A stretch of DNA of 64,000 nucleotides, taken from NCBI GenBank assembly GCA_958295715.1, contig OY282371.1, positions 2,285,493 through 2,349,492 on the forward strand, written 5' to 3'. Made by a program: the position numbers and the translations under genes. Of the stretch, positions 1 to 8,512 are shown piece by piece (position 1 is the stretch's first letter; every line of letters starts with the position of its first letter). Below the pieces are notes generated by a model that was not told the DNA's origin, searched no databases, and saw only the letters and a program-made list of their open reading frames with translations. Origin of the DNA: an uncultured Dehalococcoidia bacterium (GTDB lineage: Bacteria > Chloroflexota > Dehalococcoidia > Lucifugimonadales > GCA-2712585).

Positions 1-630
1 CCCAAATCCCGGCGGCGTACGTGGGGGCGTTCCCCTCGTTGCGGCTGCTGGATAGGCTGGGCCTGTTGGCCCCATTCCACGGTTGAGGCGCGCAAGGCCC
101 CCGCCCCATCCTTGGCGCATCGTTGGGCGGCCGCCTGTCGCTCCCGCTTCTCCCATCCGTCATTCCCGTGAAAACGGGAATCCAGGAACCACTCATCCCA
201 AGACCAACGCTCCAAATCCCGGCGGCATACGTGGGGGCGTTCCCATCGTTGCGGCTGCTGGACAGGCTGGGCCTGTTGGCCCCATTCCACGGCTGAGCCG
301 CGCCGCCCGCTCCCCACCCTTGACGCATCGTTGGGTGGCCGCCTGTCGCAACGGGGGTAAGAAAGATGGATTCCCGCCTTCGCGGGAATGACGGAAGGGG
401 GGTGGAGGCGGGCATAACGCTAGCCGGTAGCGGGGTTGGCCATTGGAAACTGCCGCGCTCCGCTCTGCTGCCCCACTCCACTGCTGAGCCGTGCCTCCAG
501 CCCCACCCTTGGCGCGTCGTTGGGCGGCCGCCTGTCGCAGCGGGGGTAAGAGAAGATGGATTCCCGCCTGCGCGGGAATGACGGAAGGGGTGGCGCGGGA
601 ATGACGAATGGGGGGAATCCGCCACCGCCG
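1..630. repeat. Composite tandem repeat with REP-like palindromes
   Basis: No gene is supported here. A composite unit of roughly 200 bp recurs about three times: blocks near 2-150, 210-350 and 420-560 share segments such as the one around 'ggcctgttggccccattcc' and 'ttgggcggccgcctgtcg'. Each is followed by or contains a palindrome of the type ATTCCCGC-loop-GCGGGAAT (near 162-181, 369-390, 559-580). Apparent open frames are translations of the repeats. From about 630 to 838 I see only the radC leader, with 'AAAGGAGG' just before the start. Confidence 0.75.
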
Positions 631-838
631 CGATAGGTGGTGGGCAAAGCCCGAGCAGGGTTGGCTTGCCGTCATGCCGGGCGGGGAATCCGCCGCCGCC
701 CTGATAGGCGCAAGCCGGCCTGGCTTCGTGGGGCGAGGAACGGGGCGCTAAAGGCGGCGGCCATTGACACCCCGCCGCCACAGCGTGAGAATGGCCAAGC
801 TTCCACATACCTTAAAAGACCCCAAAGGAGGCTGAGGA

Positions 839-1549
839 ATGGTTGGCCCGTCAAACGCGCCCTACTCCCCCATGATTAGAGACCTGCCGGAGTCGGAACG
901 GCCCCGGGAGCGGCTCAAGAACCAGGGCCCCACGGCCTTGAGCGACGCCGAGCTTCTGGCCATCCTCCTACGGACCGGGGTTAAGGGAGAGGGGGTCGTG
1001 ACCATGGCCCAGCGCATACTGAAGGACTTCCAGGGGCTGAGCGGCCTGGCCAGGGCCGGCTACGCCGACCTGTGCTCCCATCACGGCGTCAGCGAGGCCA
1101 AGGCGTGCCAACTCCTTTCGGCTCTGGAGTTGGGGCGGAGGTACAGCTCCCTGCGGCCGGAGGACAGGCCGAAGATAAGCTCTCCTCGAGACGTGTACAA
1201 CCTGCTGGCGTGGGAGATGAGCTTTCTGGATAAGGAGCACCTGAAAGTCGTGCTCCTGAACACCAAGGGCCTGGTGATGGGCAAGAGCCTTATATACGTG
1301 GGAAACGTCAACTCCTCCATGATCCGCGCCGCCGAGGTGTTCAGGCCCGCCGTCCGGGAGAACCAGCCGTCCATCATCGTGGCGCACAACCACCCCTCCG
1401 GGGACCCCACCCCCAGCCCCGAGGACGCCGCCGTCACCCGTCAGTTGGTGGAGGCGGGAAAGCTCCTGAACATCGACTTGCTGGACCACGTGGTCATCGG
1501 AAGCGGCGGCCGGTTCGCCAGCCTCAAAGAGAGGGGGCTGGGGTTTTAG
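839..1549 (+). CDS. radC: RadC family JAB/MPN-domain protein
   Basis: A 236-aa protein of the RadC (DUF2466) family. Residues about 10-75 form the N-terminal helix-hairpin-helix-like part with the family signature around 'DLPESERPRERL'. Residues about 115-236 form the JAB1/MPN-like domain with the metal motif 'AHNHPSGDPTPSPED' at about 182-196. Family length is 220-235 aa, so this is complete. The ATG at 839 follows 'AAAGGAGGCTGAGG', a strong ribosome binding site, so I prefer it to the internal ATG at 872 where many homologues begin. RadC was named as a DNA repair protein, but its biochemical role is unsettled. It is followed by a cupin gene on the same strand. Confidence 0.93.
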   Translation: MVGPSNAPYSPMIRDLPESERPRERLKNQGPTALSDAELLAILLRTGVKGEGVVTMAQRILKDFQGLSGLARAGYADLCSHHGVSEAKACQLLSALELGRRYSSLRPEDRPKISSPRDVYNLLAWEMSFLDKEHLKVVLLNTKGLVMGKSLIYVGNVNSSMIRAAEVFRPAVRENQPSIIVAHNHPSGDPTPSPEDAAVTRQLVEAGKLLNIDLLDHVVIGSGGRFASLKERGLGF

Positions 1550-1610
1550 CCCTTGTGTCCCGGCTCCAACTGAAAGACAATAGACCCATCACGCGGGGAG
1601 GTGAATACCC

Positions 1611-1940
1611 TTGTACTTTCACAACGCCAAAGATCGCGCGCCCAAGGAGATAGTGCCCGGCGGTGTCATCCGCACCTTCTGGGGCGACAACACCCTGCTG
1701 TCGCTGGTTGACATAGAGCCGGGCGTGGAGGTTCCTCTCCACACCCACCCCCACGAGCAGTCGGGTATGCTTCTGGAGGGTGAGTTGGAGATGGGCGCGG
1801 GAGGAGAGACGCGGCTGCTGAAGCCCGGCGACATGTACATCATCCCAGGCGGCGTTGAGCACTACGCCAAGACCCTATCCGGCGGCCGCGCCCGGGTGCT
1901 CGACATCTTCAGTCCCGTCAGGGAGGACTACAAATACTAG
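1611..1940 (+). CDS. Small single-domain cupin protein
   Basis: A 109-aa single cupin barrel. Metal-binding cupin motif 1 is visible as '[17 protein letters not shown]' (about residues 43-59), and motif 2 as '[14 protein letters not shown]' (about 75-88). The start is TTG at 1611, placed 8 nt after 'GGAGGTG'; a GTG inside that site is out of frame. Substrate cannot be told from sequence. It lies between radC and a SelA-like PLP enzyme; small cupins recur in this genome (33664, 46624), usually next to metabolic enzymes. Confidence 0.85.
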   Translation: MYFHNAKDRAPKEIVPGGVIRTFWGDNTLLSLVDIEPGVEVPLHTHPHEQSGMLLEGELEMGAGGETRLLKPGDMYIIPGGVEHYAKTLSGGRARVLDIFSPVREDYKY

Positions 1941-2030
1941 AGGCCGGCGAGGCGCGCGCTAGGCCGGGCCTGGTTCCATCCAAAATCGAAGGGCTAAAAC
2001 CGAAGGGCCAAACCAAAGGGGAGGATATTC

Positions 2031-3176
2031 ATGACGGACAGTTCACAAAAGGGGCAGGTGTACCGCCGCATAGGCGTGCGCCCCATCATCAACGCGGCGG
2101 GCACAGTCACCAAGTTGGGCGGCTCCCGGACGCGCCCGGAGGCCCTTGCGGCCATGGCTGAGGCCGCCACCACCATGGTGGACGTGGATGAGCTTAACGC
2201 CAGGGCCGGCGAGGTTATCGCCCGGGTCACCGGCGCGGAGGCGGGCTTCGTGTGCAACGGCGCGGCCAGCGGCCTCATCCTCCAGGCGGCGGCGGTCATA
2301 GCGGGGAAGGACCCGGCCAAGGCCCAGCGGCTGCCCGACTCCACCGGCATGAAGAACGAGATAGTCATTCAAACCATGCACCGCTTCCCCTACGACCAGG
2401 CCTACCGGTCCGCCGGGGCGAAGCTGGTCAACGTTGGCGCGGCGCGCCGGTGCGCCCCGTGGGAGTTGGAGGCCGCCATCGGGGAAAAGACCGCGGCGGT
2501 GGCCTACCTCTTTTCCCCCCTAATAGGACGGACGGGCCTGTCGCTGCCCGAGGTGGCGGAGATAGCCCACGCTCGGGGCGTCCCGGTCATTGTTGACGGG
2601 GCCTCCATGACGCCGCCGCGGGCCAACCTGCGCCGGTACATCGAAATGGGGGCCGACATGGTGACCATAAGCGGGGGCAAGGGGATACGCGGCCCCCAAG
2701 GGTCGGGGCTGCTCTTTGGCCGCAGGGACCTGATAGAGGCGGCGGCGGCCAACGCCAGCCCCAACCAGTTCTTGGGCCGGGGCATGAAGGTATCCAAGGA
2801 GGAGGTAATCGGCTTTGTCACCGCCCTCGAGATCTTCGTTGAGGAGGACGAAGAGGCGGAGATGAACGGGTTCAGGGCCGTGTCCCAACGGATTGTGGAC
2901 GCCCTCATAGAGATGCCGGGCCTTGAGGCCTCCGTTGAACACGACGAGCACGACTACCTGGTTCCCAGCGTGCTGCTCAAGCTGGGGAGGTCGTGGAACG
3001 GGCCGTCCAAGTCGGAGTTGATGGAGGCCTTGGAGGTGGGAGACCCGCCCGTGTTTCTTCAGGGGACCTTCTTGCCGGACGAGCAGATAGTGGTTGACCC
3101 CTTCAACGTGGCGGCCGATGAGGTGGAGCCGCTAATTCGCCGCATGAGGGAGGAGTTGCTGCGCAAGCCGGGCTAG
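2031..3176 (+). CDS. SelA-like PLP-dependent enzyme (aminotransferase fold)
   Basis: A 381-aa fold-type I PLP enzyme related to L-seryl-tRNA(Sec) selenium transferase and to the D-glucosaminate-6-phosphate ammonia-lyase group. The N-terminal 'GVRPIINAAGTVTKLGGSR' is the family hallmark. The likely PLP lysine is in 'TISGGKGIRGPQGSG' near residue 217, followed by the glycine-rich SelA-type loop. It lacks a long N-terminal tRNA-binding extension and no selenocysteine genes are nearby, so it is more likely an amino acid or amino sugar lyase/racemase than SelA itself. The ATG at 2031 follows 'AAAGGGGAGGA'. Confidence 0.82.
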   Translation: MTDSSQKGQVYRRIGVRPIINAAGTVTKLGGSRTRPEALAAMAEAATTMVDVDELNARAGEVIARVTGAEAGFVCNGAASGLILQAAAVIAGKDPAKAQRLPDSTGMKNEIVIQTMHRFPYDQAYRSAGAKLVNVGAARRCAPWELEAAIGEKTAAVAYLFSPLIGRTGLSLPEVAEIAHARGVPVIVDGASMTPPRANLRRYIEMGADMVTISGGKGIRGPQGSGLLFGRRDLIEAAAANASPNQFLGRGMKVSKEEVIGFVTALEIFVEEDEEAEMNGFRAVSQRIVDALIEMPGLEASVEHDEHDYLVPSVLLKLGRSWNGPSKSELMEALEVGDPPVFLQGTFLPDEQIVVDPFNVAADEVEPLIRRMREELLRKPG

Positions 3177-3239
3177 GGCCGGAGGGAGGCCATAGGAGAC
3201 GCTCCTACGGATGATGCTGGGACTTGAGGCGTTGGCCTT

Positions 3240-3547
3240 GGGATGAAGGGTGGGGAAGGGCGCGTGCGCCCACTTAAGTTTTGAAGAGCGCTGGTTCTGC
3301 GTTCGGGGCTTCGGCTTCCCGCCACGCCCCTGTCCGTCATTCCCGCGAAGGCGGGAAGGGCGCGTGCGCCCACTTAAGTTTTGAACAGCGTTGGTTCTGC
3401 GTTGGGGGCTTCTGCCCATCCCTAACCGCATTCCCGCGAAGGCGGGAAGGGCGCGCGCGCCCACTTAAGTTTTGAAGAGCGCTGGTTCTGCGTTGGAGGC
3501 TTCTGCCCCCCCTATCCGCATTCCTGCCCCGCCCCTTATTCGTCATT
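3240..3547. repeat. Three tandem copies of the GGGCGCGTGCGCCC repeat
   Basis: Three copies (near 3250-3300, 3355-3405, 3446-3500) of a second repeat type: a hairpin GGGCGC-GT-GCGCCC followed by 'acttaagttttgaagagcg' and 'ttggttctgcgtt'. They are interleaved with partial REP-like palindromes. The last unit, 'cgtcatt' at 3541-3547, is interrupted by the IS110 element. No gene is supported. Confidence 0.8.
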
Positions 3548-3768
3548 TGTATGTTGAAAAAGTCTTGTAGGCAGGCCAATCTACAAGACGGGCGCGGGGG
3601 GCGCGTCGGCCGTCATTGGGCGAGTGGTCCCCTGGGGTTCCGCTGCGCCGTGCGGGAGTAAGACACCCCCCGCGCCATCGTCAAGCCGCTCCGAAGGGAT
3701 ACACGGGCGTAGAGGCCCGCATTTGCAAGTGCGGAGGGCGACGACAGTATAGCAGAGGAGGCCGGGAG
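3548..3768 (+). ncRNA. Candidate bridge RNA region of the IS110 element
   Basis: This is about 220 nt of noncoding DNA between the IS left end and the transposase start. It contains a perfect 9-bp stem, GTCTTGTAG (3562-3570) with CTACAAGAC (3581-3589), and a second short stem CCGCA/TGCGG near 3717-3734. IS110 elements are known to express a structured bridge RNA from this position; assigning it here rests on position and stems only. No target-binding loops were resolved. Confidence 0.35.
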
Positions 3769-4710
3769 ATGAGAGGGGCGGCGGGAATAGACGTGAGCAA
3801 GAGGGAATTGGCGGTGTCGGTGTGCGAGGGGGCGGTGAAGGGATTCGCCAACACCCCGGATGGGGTGGAGGAACTGCTGGAATGGCTCAGGATCCAGGAA
3901 TGCTCCCGGGCGGTCTGCGAGGCCACCGGTGGATACGAACGCGGGGTGGTGAAAGGGCTGAGGAAGGGTGGCGTGGAGGTGGAAGTGGCCCACCCCAACC
4001 GGGTGCGGGCCTTGGCGCGAGCCTTGGGGAAGGAGGCCAAGACCGACGGACTCGACGCCAAGGTGTTGAGCCGGTATGGGATGTCCTTTGAGTTGACCGG
4101 CGTCGGCGGGCTGGATGAGGAGACTGAGGCCTTAAAAGAGTTGATGGTCCGCCGCCGGCAGTTGGTGGAACAGAGGGTGCAGGAACGGAACCGGCTGGAG
4201 AAGGGGCTGAACGAGAGGATGAAGAGGTCGGTGAGGCGGCACGTAGCGTGGCTGGAGGAGGAGATAGCTGAACTGGACCGGGAGCGGGGCAGGATGCTTT
4301 CGAGCCACGTCGGTCTGGGGGAGCGGGCGGCCCTGTATCAGAGCGTGCGTGGGGTGGGAGAACTGACGGCCTGCGTCCTGATAGCCCACCTGCCGGAGTT
4401 GGGAGTGATAAGCGGGCGGGCCCTGACCTCCCTGGTGGGGCTGGCCCCCTGGTCCCGGGACAGTGGGCGGCAGCATGGGCGGCGGAGCATTCGTGGGGGG
4501 CGTTGGTGGGTGCGCCGGGCCCTGTACATGGCCGCGCTGTCGGGGATCCGGTGGGAGGGGGAACTGAAGAGGTTCTACGAGCGTCTGAAGCGAGGGGGGA
4601 AGCCGGGCAAGGTGGCCATGGTGGCGGCCATGCGCAAGCTGCTGCTGCAACTCAACGCGGTGGCCCGGCGGGGCGCCCCCTGGACGGAACAGCGCTCCTC
4701 AACCACCTAA
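3769..4710 (+). CDS. IS110-family transposase (DEDD)
   Basis: A 313-aa transposase. The N-terminal RuvC-like DEDD domain shows D8 ('GIDVSKRELAV'), E51 ('CEATGGYE') and D93/D96 ('KTDGLDAK'). A coiled-coil linker runs about 125-200. The C-terminal Transposase_20 domain has 'LVGLAPWSRDSGRQHGRR', with the serine next to glycine that family members use in catalysis. The ATG at 3769 follows 'AGAGGAGGCCGGGAG'; the frame is open upstream but has no family similarity there. It appears intact. It excises and inserts the element by RNA-guided recombination, according to family knowledge. Confidence 0.92.
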   Translation: MRGAAGIDVSKRELAVSVCEGAVKGFANTPDGVEELLEWLRIQECSRAVCEATGGYERGVVKGLRKGGVEVEVAHPNRVRALARALGKEAKTDGLDAKVLSRYGMSFELTGVGGLDEETEALKELMVRRRQLVEQRVQERNRLEKGLNERMKRSVRRHVAWLEEEIAELDRERGRMLSSHVGLGERAALYQSVRGVGELTACVLIAHLPELGVISGRALTSLVGLAPWSRDSGRQHGRRSIRGGRWWVRRALYMAALSGIRWEGELKRFYERLKRGGKPGKVAMVAAMRKLLLQLNAVARRGAPWTEQRSSTT

Positions 4711-4736
4711 CCCCCCTTGACTTCTAACAGGGATAC

Positions 4737-5090
4737 TCCCGCGAAGGCGGGAATCCATCTTCTCTCCTCCCATCAGATGAACTGACCACTCAATCGTTAC
4801 GGATAATAGCGGTGGGCGAGAGCCGAAAGGCGCCAACTCGGAACGCTCATACGGATGGGTGCGCGTGCCGTGACGCCGCTGTCCCGGCGCAACGGGGAGG
4901 GGATGGATTCCCGCCTGCGCGGGAATGACGGAAAGGAGGTGCGGCTCAGCCGTGGACGGGAGGCGTCCCTACGGGTGGCGCCGGGCCTTGAGGCGCTGGT
5001 CTTGGGATGAAGGGTTCCTGGATTCCCGTTTTCACGGGAATGACAGATTGGGGGGCGGGAAGTCGGTCGCCTCGGTGGGTAGGAGGCAAG
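4737..5090. repeat. REP-like palindrome cluster
   Basis: The right half of the interrupted palindrome (4737-4757) is followed by intact palindromes near 4905-4930 (ATTCCCGC-CTGC-GCGGGAAT) and 5022-5045 (ATTCCCGT-TTTC-ACGGGAAT). Spacer text is shared with other clusters. No gene is supported in 4711-5144. Confidence 0.75.
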
Positions 5091-5144
5091 GGCCGCTTCA
5101 AGGGCGGGCGTGGCGCCGGCTCATGCAGCGTCGCCGCCCGCCGC

Positions 5145-5810
5145 CTAGTAGGTTGAGGCGCCGACCTCCGCCATCTTGCCCGTGACCATGTAGATAACCC
5201 GCTCGGCGATGTTGGTGGCCCTGTCCGCCACCCGCTCCAGGTCGTGGGCCACCCATAGCAGGTAGGTGGCCCGCCGGATGTTCTTCGCGTCCTCTATCAT
5301 GTAGGTGAGGAGCTCCCGGTACACCTGGTCGTAGAGCGCGTCCACCTCGTCGTCGTCGCCGCACACCCGGTGGGCGGCCTCCACGTCCCGGTTCACCAGG
5401 GCGTCCAGGCTGCGGCGCAGCATGTCGGCGGTCTTATCGGCCATGCGCGGGATGTCGATGAGGGGCTTGAGGGGCGGCTCGTCGCCCATCATTATGCTTA
5501 TCTTGCCGATGCCCTCGGCGTAGTCGGCCATGCGCTCCAGCTCCACGCTTATGTGAAGGACGGTGACGATGTGGCGCAGGTCGATGGCCACCGGGTGCTG
5601 GGTGGCCATGGTGTTGATGCAGTGGTCTTCAATGTCGAACTGCTTCTGGTCTATCAGGTCGTCGTCGCGCACCACCTCGCGGGCGGCCTCCAGGTCCCGG
5701 CGCTTGAGGGCGTCCATGGCCTTGGCTATGGCCTTCTCCACCATGCTTCCCATCAGAAGAAGCTCATCCTGTAGGGCCATGAGGTCTCTGTCGAAGTCGA
5801 CTCTGGGCAT
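5145..5810 (-). CDS. phoU: PhoU, phosphate signalling regulator
   Basis: A 221-aa PhoU of standard length with two three-helix PhoU domains (about 10-100 and 115-210). Acidic metal-binding stretches typical of the family appear as 'ELERMADYAEGIGK' and 'HDLERVADRATNIAERV'. PhoU couples the Pst transporter to the PhoR kinase and dampens the Pho response when phosphate is plentiful. It is the last gene of the pstSCAB-phoU order and starts 25 nt after pstB. The ATG follows 'AAAAGGAC'. Confidence 0.95.
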   Translation of the reverse strand: MPRVDFDRDLMALQDELLLMGSMVEKAIAKAMDALKRRDLEAAREVVRDDDLIDQKQFDIEDHCINTMATQHPVAIDLRHIVTVLHISVELERMADYAEGIGKISIMMGDEPPLKPLIDIPRMADKTADMLRRSLDALVNRDVEAAHRVCGDDDEVDALYDQVYRELLTYMIEDAKNIRRATYLLWVAHDLERVADRATNIAERVIYMVTGKMAEVGASTY

Positions 5811-5835
5811 AAGAACCGTCCTTTTCTGGGCCGGC

Positions 5836-6678
5836 CTAGCTGAACCGGCCCGTTATGTAGGCCTCCGTCTGCTCGTGGCTGGGGTTGGTGAAAATGCGTT
5901 CGGTGGCGTCGAACTCCACCAGGTATCCGGCCCGGTCCTGGTCCACCATGAGGAAGGCCGTCTCGTCGGACACCCGCGCGGCCTGCTGCATGTTGTGGGT
6001 GACGATAACGATGCTGTACCGCTCTTTGAGCCGTCTGATGAGGTCCTCGATGGCCATGGTCGCGATGGGGTCGAGGGCGGAGCAAGGCTCGTCCATCAGC
6101 ACGACTTCCGGCTCTATGGCGATGGCGCGGGCTATGCAGAGCCGTTGCTGCTGCCCGCCGGACAGGGACAGGGCCGGGGAGTTGAGGCGGTCCTTCACCT
6201 CGTCCCACAGGGCCGCCTGGCGTAGTGAGCGTTCTACGGCCTCGGCCATGTTGCCCTTGTGCCCGTTTATCTTAAGGCCAAAGGCCACGTTGGCGTAGAT
6301 GGACTTGGGGAAGGGGTTGGGCTTTTGGAAGACCATGCCTATCCTGCTGCGCAACTCCACCGGGTCCACCCCGGCGGCGTTGATGTCCGCGCCGCCGAAT
6401 AGGACCTTGCCCTCGATGCGCGCCCCGGGCACCAGTTCGTGCATCCGGTTGAGACACCGCACCAGGGTGCTCTTGCCGCAGCCGGAGGGCCCGATTATGG
6501 CGGTGACGTAGTTGCGCCGCATGGGAAGGGTGACGTCCTTCAGGGCCAGGTTCTCGCCGTAGTAGGCCCGCAGGCTCCGCGCTTCAATGGCGTAGTCCAC
6601 GGCCGTCTCTTGGGCTGGCTCGCCGGTCTTGGCGGCAACGCGGGTCATAATGGGTCTCATCCTAACCGTGGTCACCAT
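5836..6678 (-). CDS. pstB: PstB, phosphate ABC transporter ATPase
   Basis: A 280-aa ABC ATPase. Walker A 'GPSGCGKST', the signature '[15 protein letters not shown]' and Walker B 'VVLMDEP' with 'CSALDP' are visible. The order and sequence ('[14 protein letters not shown]', '[21 protein letters not shown]') are specific to PstB. The ATG at 6678 follows 'AAGGAGGCG' and overlaps the pstA stop; the frame is open far upstream, but that part is antisense-like sequence within pstA. An internal ATG at 6660 would remove a short unconserved leader. It powers phosphate import with PstA and PstC. Confidence 0.95.
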   Translation of the reverse strand: MVTTVRMRPIMTRVAAKTGEPAQETAVDYAIEARSLRAYYGENLALKDVTLPMRRNYVTAIIGPSGCGKSTLVRCLNRMHELVPGARIEGKVLFGGADINAAGVDPVELRSRIGMVFQKPNPFPKSIYANVAFGLKINGHKGNMAEAVERSLRQAALWDEVKDRLNSPALSLSGGQQQRLCIARAIAIEPEVVLMDEPCSALDPIATMAIEDLIRRLKERYSIVIVTHNMQQAARVSDETAFLMVDQDRAGYLVEFDATERIFTNPSHEQTEAYITGRFS

Positions 6679-7562
6679 CGCCTCCTTCTCGCGTAAACGT
6701 GGCGCAGGGCCACGGCCACGCTGTTCAATAAGAGTAGCACAATGAGTAGAACAACAATACCTGCGGAGGCGTTCTCCTGGAAGCCGCGCAGGGGACGGGA
6801 TATCCAGCTGAATATCTGTATGGGAAGCACCGTGAACGAGTCTGTAGGGCTGGTGGGGGTGAAGAAGACGGAGGTGAAGGCGCCAATGGCTATGAGGGGG
6901 GCCGTTTCGCCGATGGCCCGTCCCATGGCCAGGATGACGCCGGTCAGCACGGCGGGCATCCCGGCGGGGAGGACCTGGTGCCATACGGCCTGCCACCGGG
7001 TGGCTCCCAGGGCCATGGCCGCTTCCCGCATGGAGTAGGGCACGGACCGCAGACCCTCCCGGGCCGCCACGATGATTATGGGCAGTATGAGGAGGGTTAG
7101 GGTGGCGGCGGCGGCGATGATGCTGGGGCCTAGATTCATCCCAAAGACGAAGACGGCCAGCCCCAGAAGCCCGTAGACCACCGAGGGCACCCCCGCAAGG
7201 GTGCTGATGTTCATCTCTATCAGGCGGGTGAACCAGCTTTTGGGCGCGAACTCCTCCAGGTATATGGCGGCCCCGACGCCGATGGGTATGGAGAATAGGG
7301 CGGTGAAGGACATTACCCACAGCGTGCCCATGATGGCGGCCTTGGCCCCGGCCAGTTCGGGTTTGCGGGATGGGAAGCTGGTCAGGAAGTCCCAACTCAG
7401 CCCCCCGATTCCGTCCCGCATCACCACGAACAGCAGCAGAATCAGGGCCGCCACCCCGAAGGCGGTGGCCAGGAGGGCGACGCCGGCGAAGGCCCAGGAG
7501 GTCCACCGGCGGGTGAAGGCCGTCTGCCTTGAAGCGGAGAGGGCGGGAGGCGAAGGCTTCAC
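6672..7562 (-). CDS. pstA: PstA, phosphate ABC transporter permease
   Basis: A 296-aa inner-membrane permease with about six membrane segments. The binding-protein-dependent transport loop is '[31 protein letters not shown]' in outline (EAA motif near residues 180-210). '[12 protein letters not shown]' and '[15 protein letters not shown]' are typical of PstA. Its start overlaps the pstC stop by 4 nt (ATGA) and its stop overlaps pstB, so the three genes are translationally coupled. Confidence 0.94.
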   Translation of the reverse strand: MKPSPPALSASRQTAFTRRWTSWAFAGVALLATAFGVAALILLLFVVMRDGIGGLSWDFLTSFPSRKPELAGAKAAIMGTLWVMSFTALFSIPIGVGAAIYLEEFAPKSWFTRLIEMNISTLAGVPSVVYGLLGLAVFVFGMNLGPSIIAAAATLTLLILPIIIVAAREGLRSVPYSMREAAMALGATRWQAVWHQVLPAGMPAVLTGVILAMGRAIGETAPLIAIGAFTSVFFTPTSPTDSFTVLPIQIFSWISRPLRGFQENASAGIVVLLIVLLLLNSVAVALRHVYARRRRW

Positions 7563-8503
7563 TCGTACACCTCCCGGAACTTGGCGATGAACCCGCGGGC
7601 GACGAGGTTCAGCCCCAGGGTGAACACGAACAGCAGCATCCCGATGGCGAAGATGCTCCTGTACTCAACCGTGCCCCGCGGCGTGTCTCCCATGGCCACC
7701 TCCATGATGTAGGCGGTCATGGCCTGCATGGCCTCCAGAGGGTTGGCCGAGAGGTTGGGCACGCCTCCGGCGGCTATGGTGACTATCATGGTCTCGCCAA
7801 CGGCCCGCGCCAGGGCAAGGAGTCCGGCCGCCACGATGCCGGAGAGGGCCGCGGGAACCACCACCCGCACCGACACTTGGAACCGGTTGGCCCCTAGCGC
7901 GTAGGCCCCCTCCCGCAGGGCGCTGGGCACGGAGCGCATGGCGTCCTCACTGAGGGAGACCACCATGGGAATCAGCATTATCCCCATGGCGAGGGAGGCG
8001 GCCAGGGCGGTGAATATGGTTTCCGAGTCGAAGAGGGGCCTTACGATGTTGGGGCTTATGAAGCTGATGGCAAAGAAGCCGTACACCACCGTGGGAATTC
8101 CCGCCAGAACCTCCAGGGCCGGCTTCACCGTGGACCGCACCACGTCGGGGGCGTACTCGCTTAGGTATATGGCGGTGAGGAGGCCCAGGGGGAAGGCCAC
8201 GGCCAAGGCCATGCCGGCGATGAGGGCGGTGGCCGAGAGAAGGGGCAGGGCGCCGAAGCTCTTGTCCGCGAAAAGGGGCGCCCACTTGGTGCCAGTGAGG
8301 AAGGAGATAACCGAAACGTCGCCGAAGAAGGGGATGGCCTCGATGAGCAGAACGGCGACTATCCCCACGGTGGTGACCACCGAGAGGACGGCGCTTAGGA
8401 AGAGCAGGGCCAGGATGGGCGCCTCCCGCAGCCTGCGCCGCGGAAGGCGCCCCGTTAGCCACTGTCTTGGGGCCGGAGTGGTTGACGCTGTTCTTTGGGC
8501 GAT
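7559..8503 (-). CDS. pstC: PstC, phosphate ABC transporter permease (start unusual)
   Basis: PstC permease with about six membrane segments and the EAA-type loop '[19 protein letters not shown]'. The only ATG/GTG/TTG in frame is GTG at 8380, which would cut the first membrane helix in half. The frame stays open upstream to the pstS stop and encodes a basic leader and the rest of the helix ('[16 protein letters not shown]'). I place the start at an ATC codon (8503-8501), 5 nt after 'AGAGGG'; this gives 314 aa, a normal PstC length. ATC starts are rare, so a CTG start or a sequencing error remain possible. The gene itself is certain, the start is not. Confidence 0.85.
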   Translation of the reverse strand: MAQRTASTTPAPRQWLTGRLPRRRLREAPILALLFLSAVLSVVTTVGIVAVLLIEAIPFFGDVSVISFLTGTKWAPLFADKSFGALPLLSATALIAGMALAVAFPLGLLTAIYLSEYAPDVVRSTVKPALEVLAGIPTVVYGFFAISFISPNIVRPLFDSETIFTALAASLAMGIMLIPMVVSLSEDAMRSVPSALREGAYALGANRFQVSVRVVVPAALSGIVAAGLLALARAVGETMIVTIAAGGVPNLSANPLEAMQAMTAYIMEVAMGDTPRGTVEYRSIFAIGMLLFVFTLGLNLVARGFIAKFREVYE

Positions 8504-8512
8504 GACTACCCT

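Larger units (their letters stand above)
3548..4736 (+). mobile_element. IS110-family insertion sequence inside a REP-like palindrome
   Basis: The element carries one DEDD transposase gene and no terminal inverted repeats, as expected for IS110. The boundaries are inferred from the interrupted repeat: 'cgtcatt' at 3541-3547 on the left, and 'tcccgcgaaggcgggaatcc' from 4737 on the right, which together rebuild the palindromic repeat seen intact many times in this window. The element is therefore about 1.19 kb. A core of one or two T residues may be shared at both ends, so the boundaries are uncertain by 1-2 bases. Confidence 0.8.

Noticed and set aside
193..675. 160-aa frame and other long frames within 1-840
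   Set aside because: The translations are of the repeat text (the same peptides, such as 'VIPAQAGIH', occur at every REP-like cluster); no codon bias or homology.
839..1549. RadC as the missing Mec-type JAMM protease of the CysO pathway
   Set aside because: It carries the full RadC N-terminal domain and signature, and lies 20 kb from cysM.
3240..3547. Regularly spaced short repeats that might be a CRISPR array
   Set aside because: Units are palindromic, of uneven spacing, occur in both orientations across the whole window, and spacers are repeated text; no cas gene is present.
6679..7506. Upstream extension of the pstB reading frame to 7506
   Set aside because: The extension lies antiparallel in another frame of pstA; the PstB family start with AAGGAGG fits 6678.
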